Assembly (NCBI GenBank): GCA_016794785.1
Contig: JAEUHC010000020.1
Span: 1 to 64,000, forward strand
Origin: Opitutaceae bacterium
Lineage (GTDB): Bacteria; Verrucomicrobiota; Verrucomicrobiia; Opitutales; Opitutaceae
Length of the DNA stretch: 64,000 bases
Reading direction: 5' to 3'
In this document: positions 25,662 to 34,252 of the stretch, piece by piece
Layout of the letters: each line of letters starts with the position of its first letter
Numbering within the stretch: position 1 is the stretch's first letter
The notes under the pieces: model-generated
The model's input: only the letters and a program-made list of their open reading frames with translations
Told to the model about the DNA's origin: nothing
Databases searched by the model: none
Translations under genes and position numbers: made by a program

Positions 25662-27260
25662 TCAATGCTTGCGACCGAACCACTCCGGCAGGCCGAAGGC
25701 GTCGCGTTGGCGAAGCTGCCACCAACGGACGATTCGCGGATCTTCAGGGAAGCGGCCCAAGTCGTCGGTCTCGATCACCCAACGTTCGAGCGTGGCGCGC
25801 AGCTCACGCAGGATGCGCTGGTGCTCCCGATCCGGGGAACTCGCAAGGTTGCGGATTTCGTAAGGATCGCGCTCCAAATCGAAGAGCTCTTCGTCGGGCC
25901 AGCGCGCGGCCATGAGCGCCTCCTGCGGCGGCGTCAGTTTCCCTTCCTGCTGCAGCTCCCACATCAGGCGATACGCCGGATATTTCGCCGCCTTGTAGGG
26001 GCTGAGCGTCTGCATCAATGTGACTTCCGGCGTGAAGTTGCGGATGTAGCGGTAACGGCTGGTGCGGATGGCGCGGCTGCGTTTGGCAACGCCGTCGCAC
26101 CGGTCGGCCGCGCCGACAATGAACGTCCGGGGTGGATCCGCATTGTTACCGAGAATGACCTGGCTCTGCATGCCTTTCGGTTTCGCCGCTCCGGCCATCC
26201 ACAGCGTGGTCGCGGTCAAGTCGAGCAGGCTTACGACATGTTCGCTCACACCGCCCGCCTGGTATTGCGGCGGCGGCGGAAAGTTCTTCGGCCAGCGGAT
26301 GATTAGCGGGACGCGGTCTCCGCTGTCGTAGGCCCAATGCAAGCCTCGGTGTTCCAATCGCCCGTTGTCACCGAAAAATACGACGATGGTGTCGTCCGCG
26401 AGGCCGTCGACTTCGAGGCGTTGAAGGATTTCCCCGGCCCGGGTGTCCACGTCGCACACTGCATCCAGATAACCGGCCCACTCCTTACGCATGACGGGAT
26501 GATCCGGGTAATACGGAGGCACTTCCACCTTGGCTGGGTCGATCCGCTTCGGATGGGAGCGGCCAAACCACGGATTCTCCTGTGAACCGGCCCAGGAGTC
26601 CTTGACGGCACCGCGTTCCACGACCGGCAGGTTCACCTGGGCGAAAAACGGCTGCCGCGCCTTGAGCGTGTCCCACTCCGTGGCATGAAAGAGCCGCACC
26701 GAGTTATGATGGTTGTGCCGGATCGATTCGATTTCCACCGATCCGCCTCCGGTTCTCGGTGGCTCGTCGGGCCGCAGCACGGGTCCTTCGACCTCGAAGT
26801 TCAAATCGACTTTTCCGGTCCCAACGCGCTGACCGTCCATCGTGGCGACGTTGGCGCTGAAGTAACCGGCTTCAGCCAGCCAGTGAGTCAGCGGACGCAC
26901 GCCTTGGGGCAGGTGAAAACGGTCGTCCAATCCGGGCGTGCGGTGCGAGCGGGAGCCATGCGCGCCAAGGGTGGTTTGATACATCCCGGTCATGAACGCC
27001 GACCGGCTGGCCGAACAAACGGGCGCCGTCGAAAACGCCAGCCGATAGCGCAGTCCTGCGGCGGCGAAACGGTCGAGATTCGGCGTCTGCACAAGCGGAT
27101 GCCCGTAGCAGCCGAAATCCGGGCCGATGTTCTCGGCGACAATCCAGAGAATGTTGGGCCTTTTCGCCGCGGCGGGGAGGGTGGCGGCCCAGGTGTTTGT
27201 CAGCGCGCCGACAACTTGAAACGCGAACAACAGAGCGGTGCGGAAGAAACGGGGGGGCAC
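25662..27260 (-). CDS. Secreted sulfatase (formylglycine-dependent, CSASR motif)
   Basis: GTG at 27260 gives 532 residues with a signal peptide (PRFFRTALLFAFQVVGALTN). The metal and active-site segments of type I sulfatases are present: RPNILWIVAENIGPD, then C82 in VCSASRSAFMTG (formylglycine motif C-x-A-x-R with Ala for Pro), GYFSANVATMDGQRVGTGK, and VVFFGDNGR. It belongs to the same subgroup as the proteins at 60782 and 57877, sharing PYYPDHPV..EWA.YL and D.VPLIIRWPKNF. It follows the TonB receptor by 77 bp. The role inferred is removal of sulfate from imported or surface-bound oligosaccharides. No ATG precedes the signal peptide in frame, hence GTG. Confidence 0.85.
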   Translation of the reverse strand: MPPRFFRTALLFAFQVVGALTNTWAATLPAAAKRPNILWIVAENIGPDFGCYGHPLVQTPNLDRFAAAGLRYRLAFSTAPVCSASRSAFMTGMYQTTLGAHGSRSHRTPGLDDRFHLPQGVRPLTHWLAEAGYFSANVATMDGQRVGTGKVDLNFEVEGPVLRPDEPPRTGGGSVEIESIRHNHHNSVRLFHATEWDTLKARQPFFAQVNLPVVERGAVKDSWAGSQENPWFGRSHPKRIDPAKVEVPPYYPDHPVMRKEWAGYLDAVCDVDTRAGEILQRLEVDGLADDTIVVFFGDNGRLEHRGLHWAYDSGDRVPLIIRWPKNFPPPPQYQAGGVSEHVVSLLDLTATTLWMAGAAKPKGMQSQVILGNNADPPRTFIVGAADRCDGVAKRSRAIRTSRYRYIRNFTPEVTLMQTLSPYKAAKYPAYRLMWELQQEGKLTPPQEALMAARWPDEELFDLERDPYEIRNLASSPDREHQRILRELRATLERWVIETDDLGRFPEDPRIVRWWQLRQRDAFGLPEWFGRKH

Positions 27261-27337
27261 TTGGCGGTGAAGATGGTTTTGGTGGAGCTGTGCAGCGCTC
27301 AGGTTCGTGACCGGAGCGCGGCGCGCCTCTCGCGTGC

Positions 27338-30300
27338 TCAGAAGCTGAACGTGTTGGTCAGATACCAGCGGCGCTCGGGTGCGAGGCGGACGGTGGAAGC
27401 CTCTCCCCACGGCTGCACGCCGATCGCGATGGTGGCGGGGTCGCTGTAGAGGTTGCGCACGTTGAGCTGCGCCTTCCACCGGACGCGGTCCTTCCAGAGC
27501 TTGCGCTCGTAACTGATCCACGCATCGACGTTGGCTTCGGCGGGGGCGTAGTAGGGATGCGCGAGATCGAGGGTGACGCTGCCGTCGGGTTTGCGGGTCG
27601 TGGGATAGCCGATGCCGAGTTTGTCCTGCCAGCGCAGGGCGGCCCCGATGCCCCAGCCGTCAAGCGTTTCGCCGAGGAACGAGCCGCGACGGAAGCTGTA
27701 ACTGGTGACGACGTTGAAGCGCCACTTGCGCTGCTCGGCGCTCACCGAGCCTTCGGTGGCGAGGGCGGTGGCGAAGGGCACCATGACTTGGGAGTCGAGC
27801 CAGCTGCCGAAACTTTGAATTCCCACCGGCGGACCATCGGCCGGGCCCGTGCCGGTCGGGTAACCGCCGGCGCGCGGAATATCGCGCAGCCTGACAACCG
27901 CGCCGGTGCGCGGGTCGGTGACGCTGGAATTCCAGATCGGCGTCATGCGGGCCATGAACTCCTTGAAGCCGGGGAACGAATTTATCCGCACGGTTTCCTG
28001 TTTCGCGATGTTGGCCAAGATGCGCCAATTGCGGGTAGGATTGTAAACCAACTCGACCTCCGTGCCGCGGGCGAGGAAGTCGGTCGTGTCGGTGATGCCG
28101 TTGAGCTGGCCGAACGCGGGAGAGAGGTTGGGCGCGGTGCCCACGATGCGAAAATCACGGAGCGACCGGTAATCGGACGGCAGCGCGCTGAAGAGCCGCT
28201 CGATGACGGCGTTCATGAACGGCACATTTTCCGGATTGAAGTTACCCTCGACGCCCCAGTTACCCGCCTGTTGCACCGTCGCATTATTGTGGGCGATGCT
28301 GAACGAGGGTGGCGGGGAGGTGGCGCCGCGGACCGTCGTCTCAAACCGGTTTACGCGCAGACTGAGCTTGTCACCGAAGAGCGCGACGTTGACGCCGTAT
28401 TCCTTCGTGGCGCCCTGCGGCGAGGGCAGACCTTGGTTGTAGATGTCAACGCGACCGCCGACGGGCGTGAAGTTTTCCGAGGAATTGTAGAACACGCTGA
28501 GATCAGTGCCCCGCGGCAGGGCGACCAGGCGTTGCGGCCACTTGAGCACGGCGCTGTAGCTCTTGGTTTCCTTGGCGGCGTTGGGCGGCGGCGTGCGCGC
28601 GAACGAAACGTCGTTGAAGCCCCAGTGAACTTTGCCGGGATCGTTGGCATCGGCCGGGTTGGCGATGAAGCCGATGGCCTGGCGTTGGAAAAAATCCTCG
28701 TCGCGCCGCCTGCCGAATACGGTGACGAGATGATCCTGCAACCAGTAGCTCTGGAGGATCGCGGCCTGCGACTTGATGACTTCGCGCTGCGCCGAGCCGT
28801 TGTTGGAGATCTCGACGAGGGACGACGGCGCATCGACGAACGCCCCGGGATCGGTCGCGTTGGCCGCGCGGACGAAATAGCGCGCGGGCGCGGTCGGGCC
28901 CGCGACGATTTCCGGAATGCGGATGGGTTCGAGCCGCAGCGGCGCGTTGTTGCCGATGACAGAGGGCCCGATGTAGGTGAAGATGCCCGGACGACGCCCA
29001 AAGACACTTACGTTGGGGTTGATCGCGAGCGCGGCCGGGCCGTCGGCGGCGAGCCGGTGACTGTAGCCGATGGTCTCGATGGCGTTCTCCTCGTAGAGGC
29101 CGGTGGCCGTGTGCCGGCCCAGCCAGCGCGTCCACGACTTGCCCAGATCTTTGAAATCATAGCGCAGGTAACCGGTGGCGCGCATCGTCTCGCGGTCGGA
29201 GTAGTTGTTGGACCAAGTCGATTGGCCGTAGATGACGTAGGGCCGGCCAAGGTTGGGATTGGGCTGGCCGGTGGGCAGCGTAACGTTGGTGTCGATGCGG
29301 ATGTGGTTGGCGTTGCCTTGGGAGAAGAATGAATTCTTGGAGCGGCGGTCCACGCGCTGGGTGTCGTAGGCGAGTTCGACGCCCACGCGGTCCCGCCATG
29401 CGCGCTGTTCGAGCGCGACGTTGAAAGCGTGGAAGCTGTCGCTTTGGCGCGACGTCTCGTCGATCATCCGGTTCTTGAAGTCGAACGCACTGTAGTCGGT
29501 GAAACCCTGCATCTTCACGCCCGCGGGCGCGAAACCGGGCTGCTGGCCGGGGAACACGCGCGAATCGGTCCAGAAGGCGCCGTTGATTTCGCCCACATTG
29601 AGTGTGCCCAAAAACACGATACTATCGGCTGCGAGATCGCGATTCACGAGCGGCTGGAGCAGCTGGTTCTTCACGGCATTGCCGGCATTGGCCGCGGTAT
29701 TGAGTGTATTGCCGCGGAAGCCGAAGTCGGCCGCCCGGCCGGAGGGATTGGAATAGACCACTGCGATCTGGTCGAAGAACTGCGCCTGGGCCTGAAGAAA
29801 TCCGACTCCGGTCGCGGAGTTTTGCGTCGCCGCGGCGGGGTTGCGGACCGGATCGTCGTAAAAGCTCCAGTCGTAACCCGGCCGGCCTGCCTCGAACCAG
29901 TAGGGCGAGATGCTGTTGAAGGGCAGCACGGTGATCGGGCGGTTGGCCCGCGTGTTGCCGGTCTCGAAATTGACGCGAAGCGCGGTGGACTTGAAGGGCT
30001 CGAACGTCAGCGCGCCGTAGATGCGCTTCTTTTCCTCGAAGGCCGGGCGCTGGTTGAACTCCTCGCGGTCGTGGAGCGCGGCCAGGCGCACCGCCAGTTT
30101 GTCCCGGACCAACACGCGGTTGAAATCAATGACGCCGCGGTAGCTGTCGTTATTGCCGTAGCGAGCCTCGACCTTGTTCGCGTCGCGGCGGAGATTGGGG
30201 CGCAGGAGCGCGGTGTCGACCACGCCCGCCGGACTGCCCACGCCGAACAACATGGAATTGGGTCCGCGGTTCACGGTGACCGATTCGGTGTTGTAGGAGT

Positions 30301-30787
30301 CGATCGGGATGTCGCTCGTGTAGAAATTGCGGGTGAAGTTGGGGCTGGCGAGGCCGCGGGTGCGCGTGGAGCCCTGGGGATTGACGCGCGGGCCGTCGCC
30401 CACGACCTGGGTGTCGTTGATGTCGTTGGTCGTGCCGGAGAAATTGCCGCCGGCTCCCGCCGCCTCCATGCCGGTCGCAAAAATGAGCAGGTCGCTGGCG
30501 TTGGTCGCCCCGATGTCGTTGAGAAAATCCTTCGTGTAGATCGAGATCGAAGAACCGATGTCCTTGACCGACGTGTTGAGCCGCGTGCCGGCGAGGGTCG
30601 ACGTGGCTTGGTAGCCGGTGTCCTTGCTGGAGTTGACGACGAAGGGCGACAGCTCGACGGCTTTGTCCGCTTCCGAACCGGGAGGGTTGACGGCACGTGG
30701 AGCGATGGATTGCGCAGCCAGAGGCCGGGCGATGACGAGTAGGGACAACAGGCTGACGAGCCGTGCCCAGGTTTTCAGTGGGGTCAT
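27338..30787 (-). CDS. TonB-dependent outer-membrane receptor
   Basis: The 1149-residue protein has a signal peptide (WARLVSLLSLLVIARPLAAQ), a plug starting at VELSPFVVNSSKDTGYQATS, the plug core GPNSMLFGVGSPAGVVDT, and a barrel ending ...YLTNTFSF. It is the first gene of a set continuing to a sulfatase, a Tat dehydrogenase and a Tat epimerase. It is therefore likely to import the sulfated oligosaccharide these enzymes process. The shared-box promoter P2 lies directly upstream, so close that the leader would be only about 8 nt. ATG 30787 is preferred over an in-frame ATG 16 codons upstream, which would lie inside the promoter. Confidence 0.9.
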   Translation of the reverse strand: MTPLKTWARLVSLLSLLVIARPLAAQSIAPRAVNPPGSEADKAVELSPFVVNSSKDTGYQATSTLAGTRLNTSVKDIGSSISIYTKDFLNDIGATNASDLLIFATGMEAAGAGGNFSGTTNDINDTQVVGDGPRVNPQGSTRTRGLASPNFTRNFYTSDIPIDSYNTESVTVNRGPNSMLFGVGSPAGVVDTALLRPNLRRDANKVEARYGNNDSYRGVIDFNRVLVRDKLAVRLAALHDREEFNQRPAFEEKKRIYGALTFEPFKSTALRVNFETGNTRANRPITVLPFNSISPYWFEAGRPGYDWSFYDDPVRNPAAATQNSATGVGFLQAQAQFFDQIAVVYSNPSGRAADFGFRGNTLNTAANAGNAVKNQLLQPLVNRDLAADSIVFLGTLNVGEINGAFWTDSRVFPGQQPGFAPAGVKMQGFTDYSAFDFKNRMIDETSRQSDSFHAFNVALEQRAWRDRVGVELAYDTQRVDRRSKNSFFSQGNANHIRIDTNVTLPTGQPNPNLGRPYVIYGQSTWSNNYSDRETMRATGYLRYDFKDLGKSWTRWLGRHTATGLYEENAIETIGYSHRLAADGPAALAINPNVSVFGRRPGIFTYIGPSVIGNNAPLRLEPIRIPEIVAGPTAPARYFVRAANATDPGAFVDAPSSLVEISNNGSAQREVIKSQAAILQSYWLQDHLVTVFGRRRDEDFFQRQAIGFIANPADANDPGKVHWGFNDVSFARTPPPNAAKETKSYSAVLKWPQRLVALPRGTDLSVFYNSSENFTPVGGRVDIYNQGLPSPQGATKEYGVNVALFGDKLSLRVNRFETTVRGATSPPPSFSIAHNNATVQQAGNWGVEGNFNPENVPFMNAVIERLFSALPSDYRSLRDFRIVGTAPNLSPAFGQLNGITDTTDFLARGTEVELVYNPTRNWRILANIAKQETVRINSFPGFKEFMARMTPIWNSSVTDPRTGAVVRLRDIPRAGGYPTGTGPADGPPVGIQSFGSWLDSQVMVPFATALATEGSVSAEQRKWRFNVVTSYSFRRGSFLGETLDGWGIGAALRWQDKLGIGYPTTRKPDGSVTLDLAHPYYAPAEANVDAWISYERKLWKDRVRWKAQLNVRNLYSDPATIAIGVQPWGEASTVRLAPERRWYLTNTFSF

Positions 30788-30801
30788 GGGGTGGGTGGTG
30801 C

Positions 30802-30855
30802 ATCCTATCGAATGAACATCAGACCACCAACCCACGTAAACGCGTGGGTTGGTGG
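30802..30855 (-). promoter_or_regulatory. Shared-box promoter P2 (TonB receptor), perfect 13-bp inverted repeat
   Basis: On the minus strand, box CCACGCGTTTACGTGGG is followed by -35 TTGGTG (30825-30830), 17 bp and -10 TAGGAT (30802-30807, 5 of 6 to consensus). The box lies in a perfect inverted repeat, CCACCAACCCACG/CGTGGGTTGGTGG, with a 6-nt loop (30824-30855). The predicted start is only ~8 nt before the receptor ATG. Confidence 0.65.
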
Positions 30856-31002
30856 GTGGAGATTGGCGAAAGCCCCGGTATTGCCGGGCGTGGGCGAGGC
30901 CACAGCGGCGAGGTGCGCGTGCGCACAGTGTTTCAAGGCTTCCGCGTGAATCGCGGAAATAAACTGGGAACCGATCAGGCCGACGTTGACGGGAGATTTC
31001 AT
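30805..31002 (-). pseudogene. N-terminal stub of a Gfo/Idh/MocA oxidoreductase, cut at promoter P2
   Basis: ATG 31002 starts MKSPVNVGLIGSQFISAIHA and continues AVASPTPGNTGAFANLH, a clear Rossmann start of this family (GLIGSQFISxxHAEAL...AVASPT..N..AFA). After about 50 residues the frame runs into the palindrome of promoter P2 and stops at 30805. It begins 26 bp after the ROK gene on the same strand, so a full dehydrogenase probably once followed NagB-like and ROK genes. The remaining ~300 codons are gone. Confidence 0.75.
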
Positions 31003-31028
31003 GGGGTTAGCGGCGGGGCAGGGGATTT

Positions 31029-31991
31029 TCACGTCGGCTGCGGGGCACTGATCGAGGGAGGGCCGGCCAGTCTTGCGCTGCGCGCCATTGCCCAGCGCGC
31101 GGCCCCAACCATCCCGGCGGGGTTGCCGAGTTGCGCCGGGAAAATCGTCGCGACTCTCCGAGGATGCAGCCGTGAACCATTCACGGCGGCCTGCGCCGCC
31201 TCGACAAAGAATGCCGGATGCGCCTCCACCAAGCCGCCGCCGAGGACGATTCGCGCCGGCAGAAAACTGTGCAGCACGTTCCAAACCGCTGCTTCCACGG
31301 CGCGCCGCACCGGTGCCAAAACTTGCTCGGCCCGGGCGTCAGACGCCGCCGCTGCGGCGAAAACGGCGGCGGCATCGGTGAGACCGAGCGTGCGCCCGGC
31401 GGCGGCGATTGCCGGCCCGGCAATGAGAGATTCCAGACAACCGTTTCTGCCGCAGTAGCACGCGGAGCCATCAAACGAGATCGGCATGTGGCCCAATTCC
31501 GGATGCTCACCTCCGACGCCACGATAGATCTCACCGTCAAGAATCACTGCGCCGCCGACGCCGGTGCCGACCGTCAGCATGACCAGTCGATCTGCACCCC
31601 GCCCGGAACCATAGTAATACTCTCCGAGCCCCGCCGCATCCGCATCATTTTCTAGCCACACGGGCAAGTCCAGGGTGCGCGTGAGCGAGCTGACAATGTT
31701 CCAGCCCTCCCAGCCCGGCAATGTGTGCGGATTGTTGATTTCTCCGCTCAATGGATTGACCGGGCCGGAACAACCAACGCCGATGCCAGCCATCGCATGA
31801 CAGTCCAAACCGCAATCCTGCAGCACCTGTCGCACCGCCATGGTAACGCGATCGGTGGCATCGCGGATTCCCCGTCGCGACTCAGTCGGCAAAGTCTGGC
31901 TGGCCAGCACACGACCGTCGGAGGCAACCACGCCGATGGCGATCTTCGTGCCGCCGATGTCGATGCCCAAGGCGTGGCGGGGCGAGTTCAT
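31029..31991 (-). CDS. ROK-family sugar kinase
   Basis: The 320-residue protein has the phosphate motif GIDIGGTKIAIG (residues 9-20), the catalytic LENDADAA (D116), the ATP site LTVGTGVGGAVI, and the ROK zinc motif GHMPISFD..ACYCGRNGCLES (H168, C178, C180, C185). No DNA-binding domain precedes it, so it is a kinase (glucose, N-acetylglucosamine or related hexose) rather than a repressor. ATG 31991 overlaps the stop of the NagB-like gene. The pair suggests phosphorylation of a hexose or amino sugar before isomerisation or deamination in the cytoplasm. Confidence 0.85.
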   Translation of the reverse strand: MNSPRHALGIDIGGTKIAIGVVASDGRVLASQTLPTESRRGIRDATDRVTMAVRQVLQDCGLDCHAMAGIGVGCSGPVNPLSGEINNPHTLPGWEGWNIVSSLTRTLDLPVWLENDADAAGLGEYYYGSGRGADRLVMLTVGTGVGGAVILDGEIYRGVGGEHPELGHMPISFDGSACYCGRNGCLESLIAGPAIAAAGRTLGLTDAAAVFAAAAASDARAEQVLAPVRRAVEAAVWNVLHSFLPARIVLGGGLVEAHPAFFVEAAQAAVNGSRLHPRRVATIFPAQLGNPAGMVGAARWAMARSARLAGPPSISAPQPT

Positions 31992-32821
31992 CCGTTGTGG
32001 CGAGAAGATGAGCATGAGGACTGAAGCACCCTTTCGGGGATCAGCGCGGCGGCCGCTGCGTCGCAGTAAATCGAGACGGCCCGGTGGCACCGGAGCAGAG
32101 ACGCCGGAAACAGGGGTGAAATCTCACCGGTCACGAGTTGGCGCAACTGCGGAGCCTTCTGTCGGCCTGACACGAGCAGGAGGATTTGCCGCGCCCGGAG
32201 GATGTCATCCATCCCGAGTGTCAGGCCGTAGGCGACGCGGCCTTTGCTTTGCAGCAGCATCGAATGCGACAGTGACGCGGGGGACAGGATTGCGACATGG
32301 GGACCGGATTGAAGTTGGCGCGTCGGCTCATTGAAGCCGAGGTGCCCGTTTTTCCCCAGCCCAAGCACCTGGATATCGATAGGCCCGTGCAGCGCCAACC
32401 AAGCGGCCACGCGATCGCATTCCGCTGCCGGATCCGTCGGCTGGCTCTCCCAGCCAAAATACCGCTCCGGCGGCACCGCGAGCGGGGTCAGCAAGAGGCG
32501 GCGAAGAAAATGTTCGCACGACGCCGGATCATCCATCGCCAGCCCGCCCCATTCATCCAGTTTCAGCCAGCGTGCCTCTTCATACAGGTCAGGTTCGGCG
32601 CGAGCGTGGGCGACGAGCAGCTCGTAGGCCCGCTGGGGAGACGATCCCGTCGCGAGGCAGATGAGCGAATTCCGCTTCGGTCGGAGTTCGTCGGCGAGCC
32701 GTGCTGCAACGGCGCGACTCATCGTCTCCGCATCCGGATGCAAATGCCACTTCCAGTCGCGAGGAGGCCCCTCCGTGGCTGCCGCTTCAGTAGCGTGAAG
32801 GTCGAAGTCGAAGGAGGCCAT
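31988..32821 (-). CDS. NagB/6-phosphogluconolactonase-family sugar phosphate isomerase or deaminase
   Basis: The 277-residue protein contains LATGSSP (57-62 region), LKLDEWGG (88-93) and LGLGKNGHLGFNEP (153-166). These motifs distinguish glucosamine-6-phosphate deaminase-like proteins from gluconolactonases. ATG 32821 is chosen because the family core begins about 25 residues later; the longer reading upstream overlaps the regulator's downstream region. The gene ends in an ATGA overlap with the ROK kinase. The likely reaction is deamination/isomerisation of an amino-sugar phosphate, but divergent members act on other ketose/aldose phosphates. Confidence 0.75.
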   Translation of the reverse strand: MASFDFDLHATEAAATEGPPRDWKWHLHPDAETMSRAVAARLADELRPKRNSLICLATGSSPQRAYELLVAHARAEPDLYEEARWLKLDEWGGLAMDDPASCEHFLRRLLLTPLAVPPERYFGWESQPTDPAAECDRVAAWLALHGPIDIQVLGLGKNGHLGFNEPTRQLQSGPHVAILSPASLSHSMLLQSKGRVAYGLTLGMDDILRARQILLLVSGRQKAPQLRQLVTGEISPLFPASLLRCHRAVSIYCDAAAAALIPERVLQSSCSSSRHNG

Positions 32822-32915
32822 GTCGCGGGATCGTAGCGCGGAATTCCACTCCCGTCCATGTGATGGCGTCCCGAGTGTTTGGAGATTTCGTCCCAGGCAC
32901 AGGCGGTGCGGTGAT

Positions 32916-34100
32916 TCAGGGGCTTTGCCGAATTTGGCGGCGATATTCACCGGGCGTCAGACCCAGTTTCCGCCTGAATGCGACGCCCAGATACTCGCTG
33001 TGTTGGAAACCGCACAGTTCGGCAATGTGCTCTAAAGTGAAATCGCTTTCGTCCAACAACCGCTTCGCCCGCTCGAGCTGCACGCGAAGAATCTCGTCAT
33101 GGGGCGAGCGGTTCAGCGAATCGTGGAAACGCCGGTAGAGCACCGAGCGCGAAACCTTGAACTGCGCCAGCAGGTCGGCCACCTGCAAGCCGGCGCAGGC
33201 TTGTTCGCGAATGCGGCGCATCGCGGCGGCGATCAACGGATCGTCCACTGCGGTAACGTCGGTGGATCGGCGCACCGCGATGCCCAAGGGAGGGATGAGA
33301 ATGGGAAACATTTCCTCACGTTGCCCGGGATTTGCCATCAGCCGGTCGAGCAACTGCGCTGCCTCGAAACCCACCCTGCGCGCGTCGTCCCTCACGCTCG
33401 AAAGCGGTGGGTCGGCCAGGCGGCAGGTTTCCTCGTCATTGTCCACGCCGATCACCGCCACTTGCTCGGGGGAGGCCAGTTTCAAGCGACGACAAGCATC
33501 CAGAACCCGCGCCCCCTGGCGGTCGCTGCACGCCATGATTGCGACGGGTTTGGGCAGCGCTGCGAGCCACGTCATCAGGCACTCGCGATTCCGCTGCCCC
33601 GCCGCGAGCGTGGCCAGGCGGCGGGGAGAATCATGGCGGGCCGTCGAGAATCCTTTCCTGGCGATGGTGCGCTCGAAACCCAGCCGTCGCCGCTCCGACC
33701 ACGGCTCCCGTCGGTAGCCGCAAAAGGCGAAGTGTTTGAACCGGCATGAAAGCAAGTGCTCCGCCGCTACGCGGCCGATGGCTTCTTCGTCATTGCCCAC
33801 CTGCGGCAGGTGCAAGTTCAGGTGATGTCCGAAAATTTCCACGACGGGAATCCGTGACGCCCGGAGCCGTCGAGCCGTTGCGCGACTCTCGACATAGGCG
33901 AGAATACCGTCGCCCTGCCAGTGCTCGAGCCAGCTGGCGGAATACGAACCGGTCGCGTCGGAATCGACGTCCAGCGACCATCGGCCCACCGTTTCCGCGT
34001 AGTCCGCAATCCCCTGCAGCACCTTCCGGCCGTAGTTGCGCGCCTTGTCCACGCACACGGCTATCTGCGGCAAGACAGCCGCATCACCCTTGGCCGGCAT
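32916..34100 (-). CDS. XylR-type AraC-family transcriptional regulator
   Basis: The 394-residue protein has a LacI/PBP1-like sugar-binding half (QIAVCVDKARNYGRKVLQGI; IMACSDRQGARVLDACR; VAVIGVDNDEETC) and a C-terminal AraC double helix-turn-helix (LLAQFKVSRSVLYRRFHDSL; HIAELCGFQHSEYLGVAFRR). This is the architecture of XylR, which activates sugar operons after binding a sugar. It lies upstream of the NagB-like and ROK genes on the same strand. It is the only sugar-sensing regulator in the window, so it is a candidate to read the repeated promoter box found at nine sites; AraC-type proteins often bind direct repeats just upstream of -35. That link is inference. Confidence 0.85.
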   Translation of the reverse strand: MPAKGDAAVLPQIAVCVDKARNYGRKVLQGIADYAETVGRWSLDVDSDATGSYSASWLEHWQGDGILAYVESRATARRLRASRIPVVEIFGHHLNLHLPQVGNDEEAIGRVAAEHLLSCRFKHFAFCGYRREPWSERRRLGFERTIARKGFSTARHDSPRRLATLAAGQRNRECLMTWLAALPKPVAIMACSDRQGARVLDACRRLKLASPEQVAVIGVDNDEETCRLADPPLSSVRDDARRVGFEAAQLLDRLMANPGQREEMFPILIPPLGIAVRRSTDVTAVDDPLIAAAMRRIREQACAGLQVADLLAQFKVSRSVLYRRFHDSLNRSPHDEILRVQLERAKRLLDESDFTLEHIAELCGFQHSEYLGVAFRRKLGLTPGEYRRQIRQSP

Positions 34101-34252
34101 GGGGACACTTTCTCACCGGCAATAAACCGGCGCGCTGGGCGAGTTCGGCTCCGCTCGTGAAGCTGGTGTTCGCCAGCGTCGCCGGGACGCCGCAGGTGAA
34201 GTGGACGTTTGTTTTCATGAGCGTTGGCGGGACGGGAATTTCGAATGTCGTT

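Noticed and set aside
34084..34218. 44-codon minus-strand frame overlapping the XylR start
   Set aside because: It overlaps the regulator's first codons and resembles no family.
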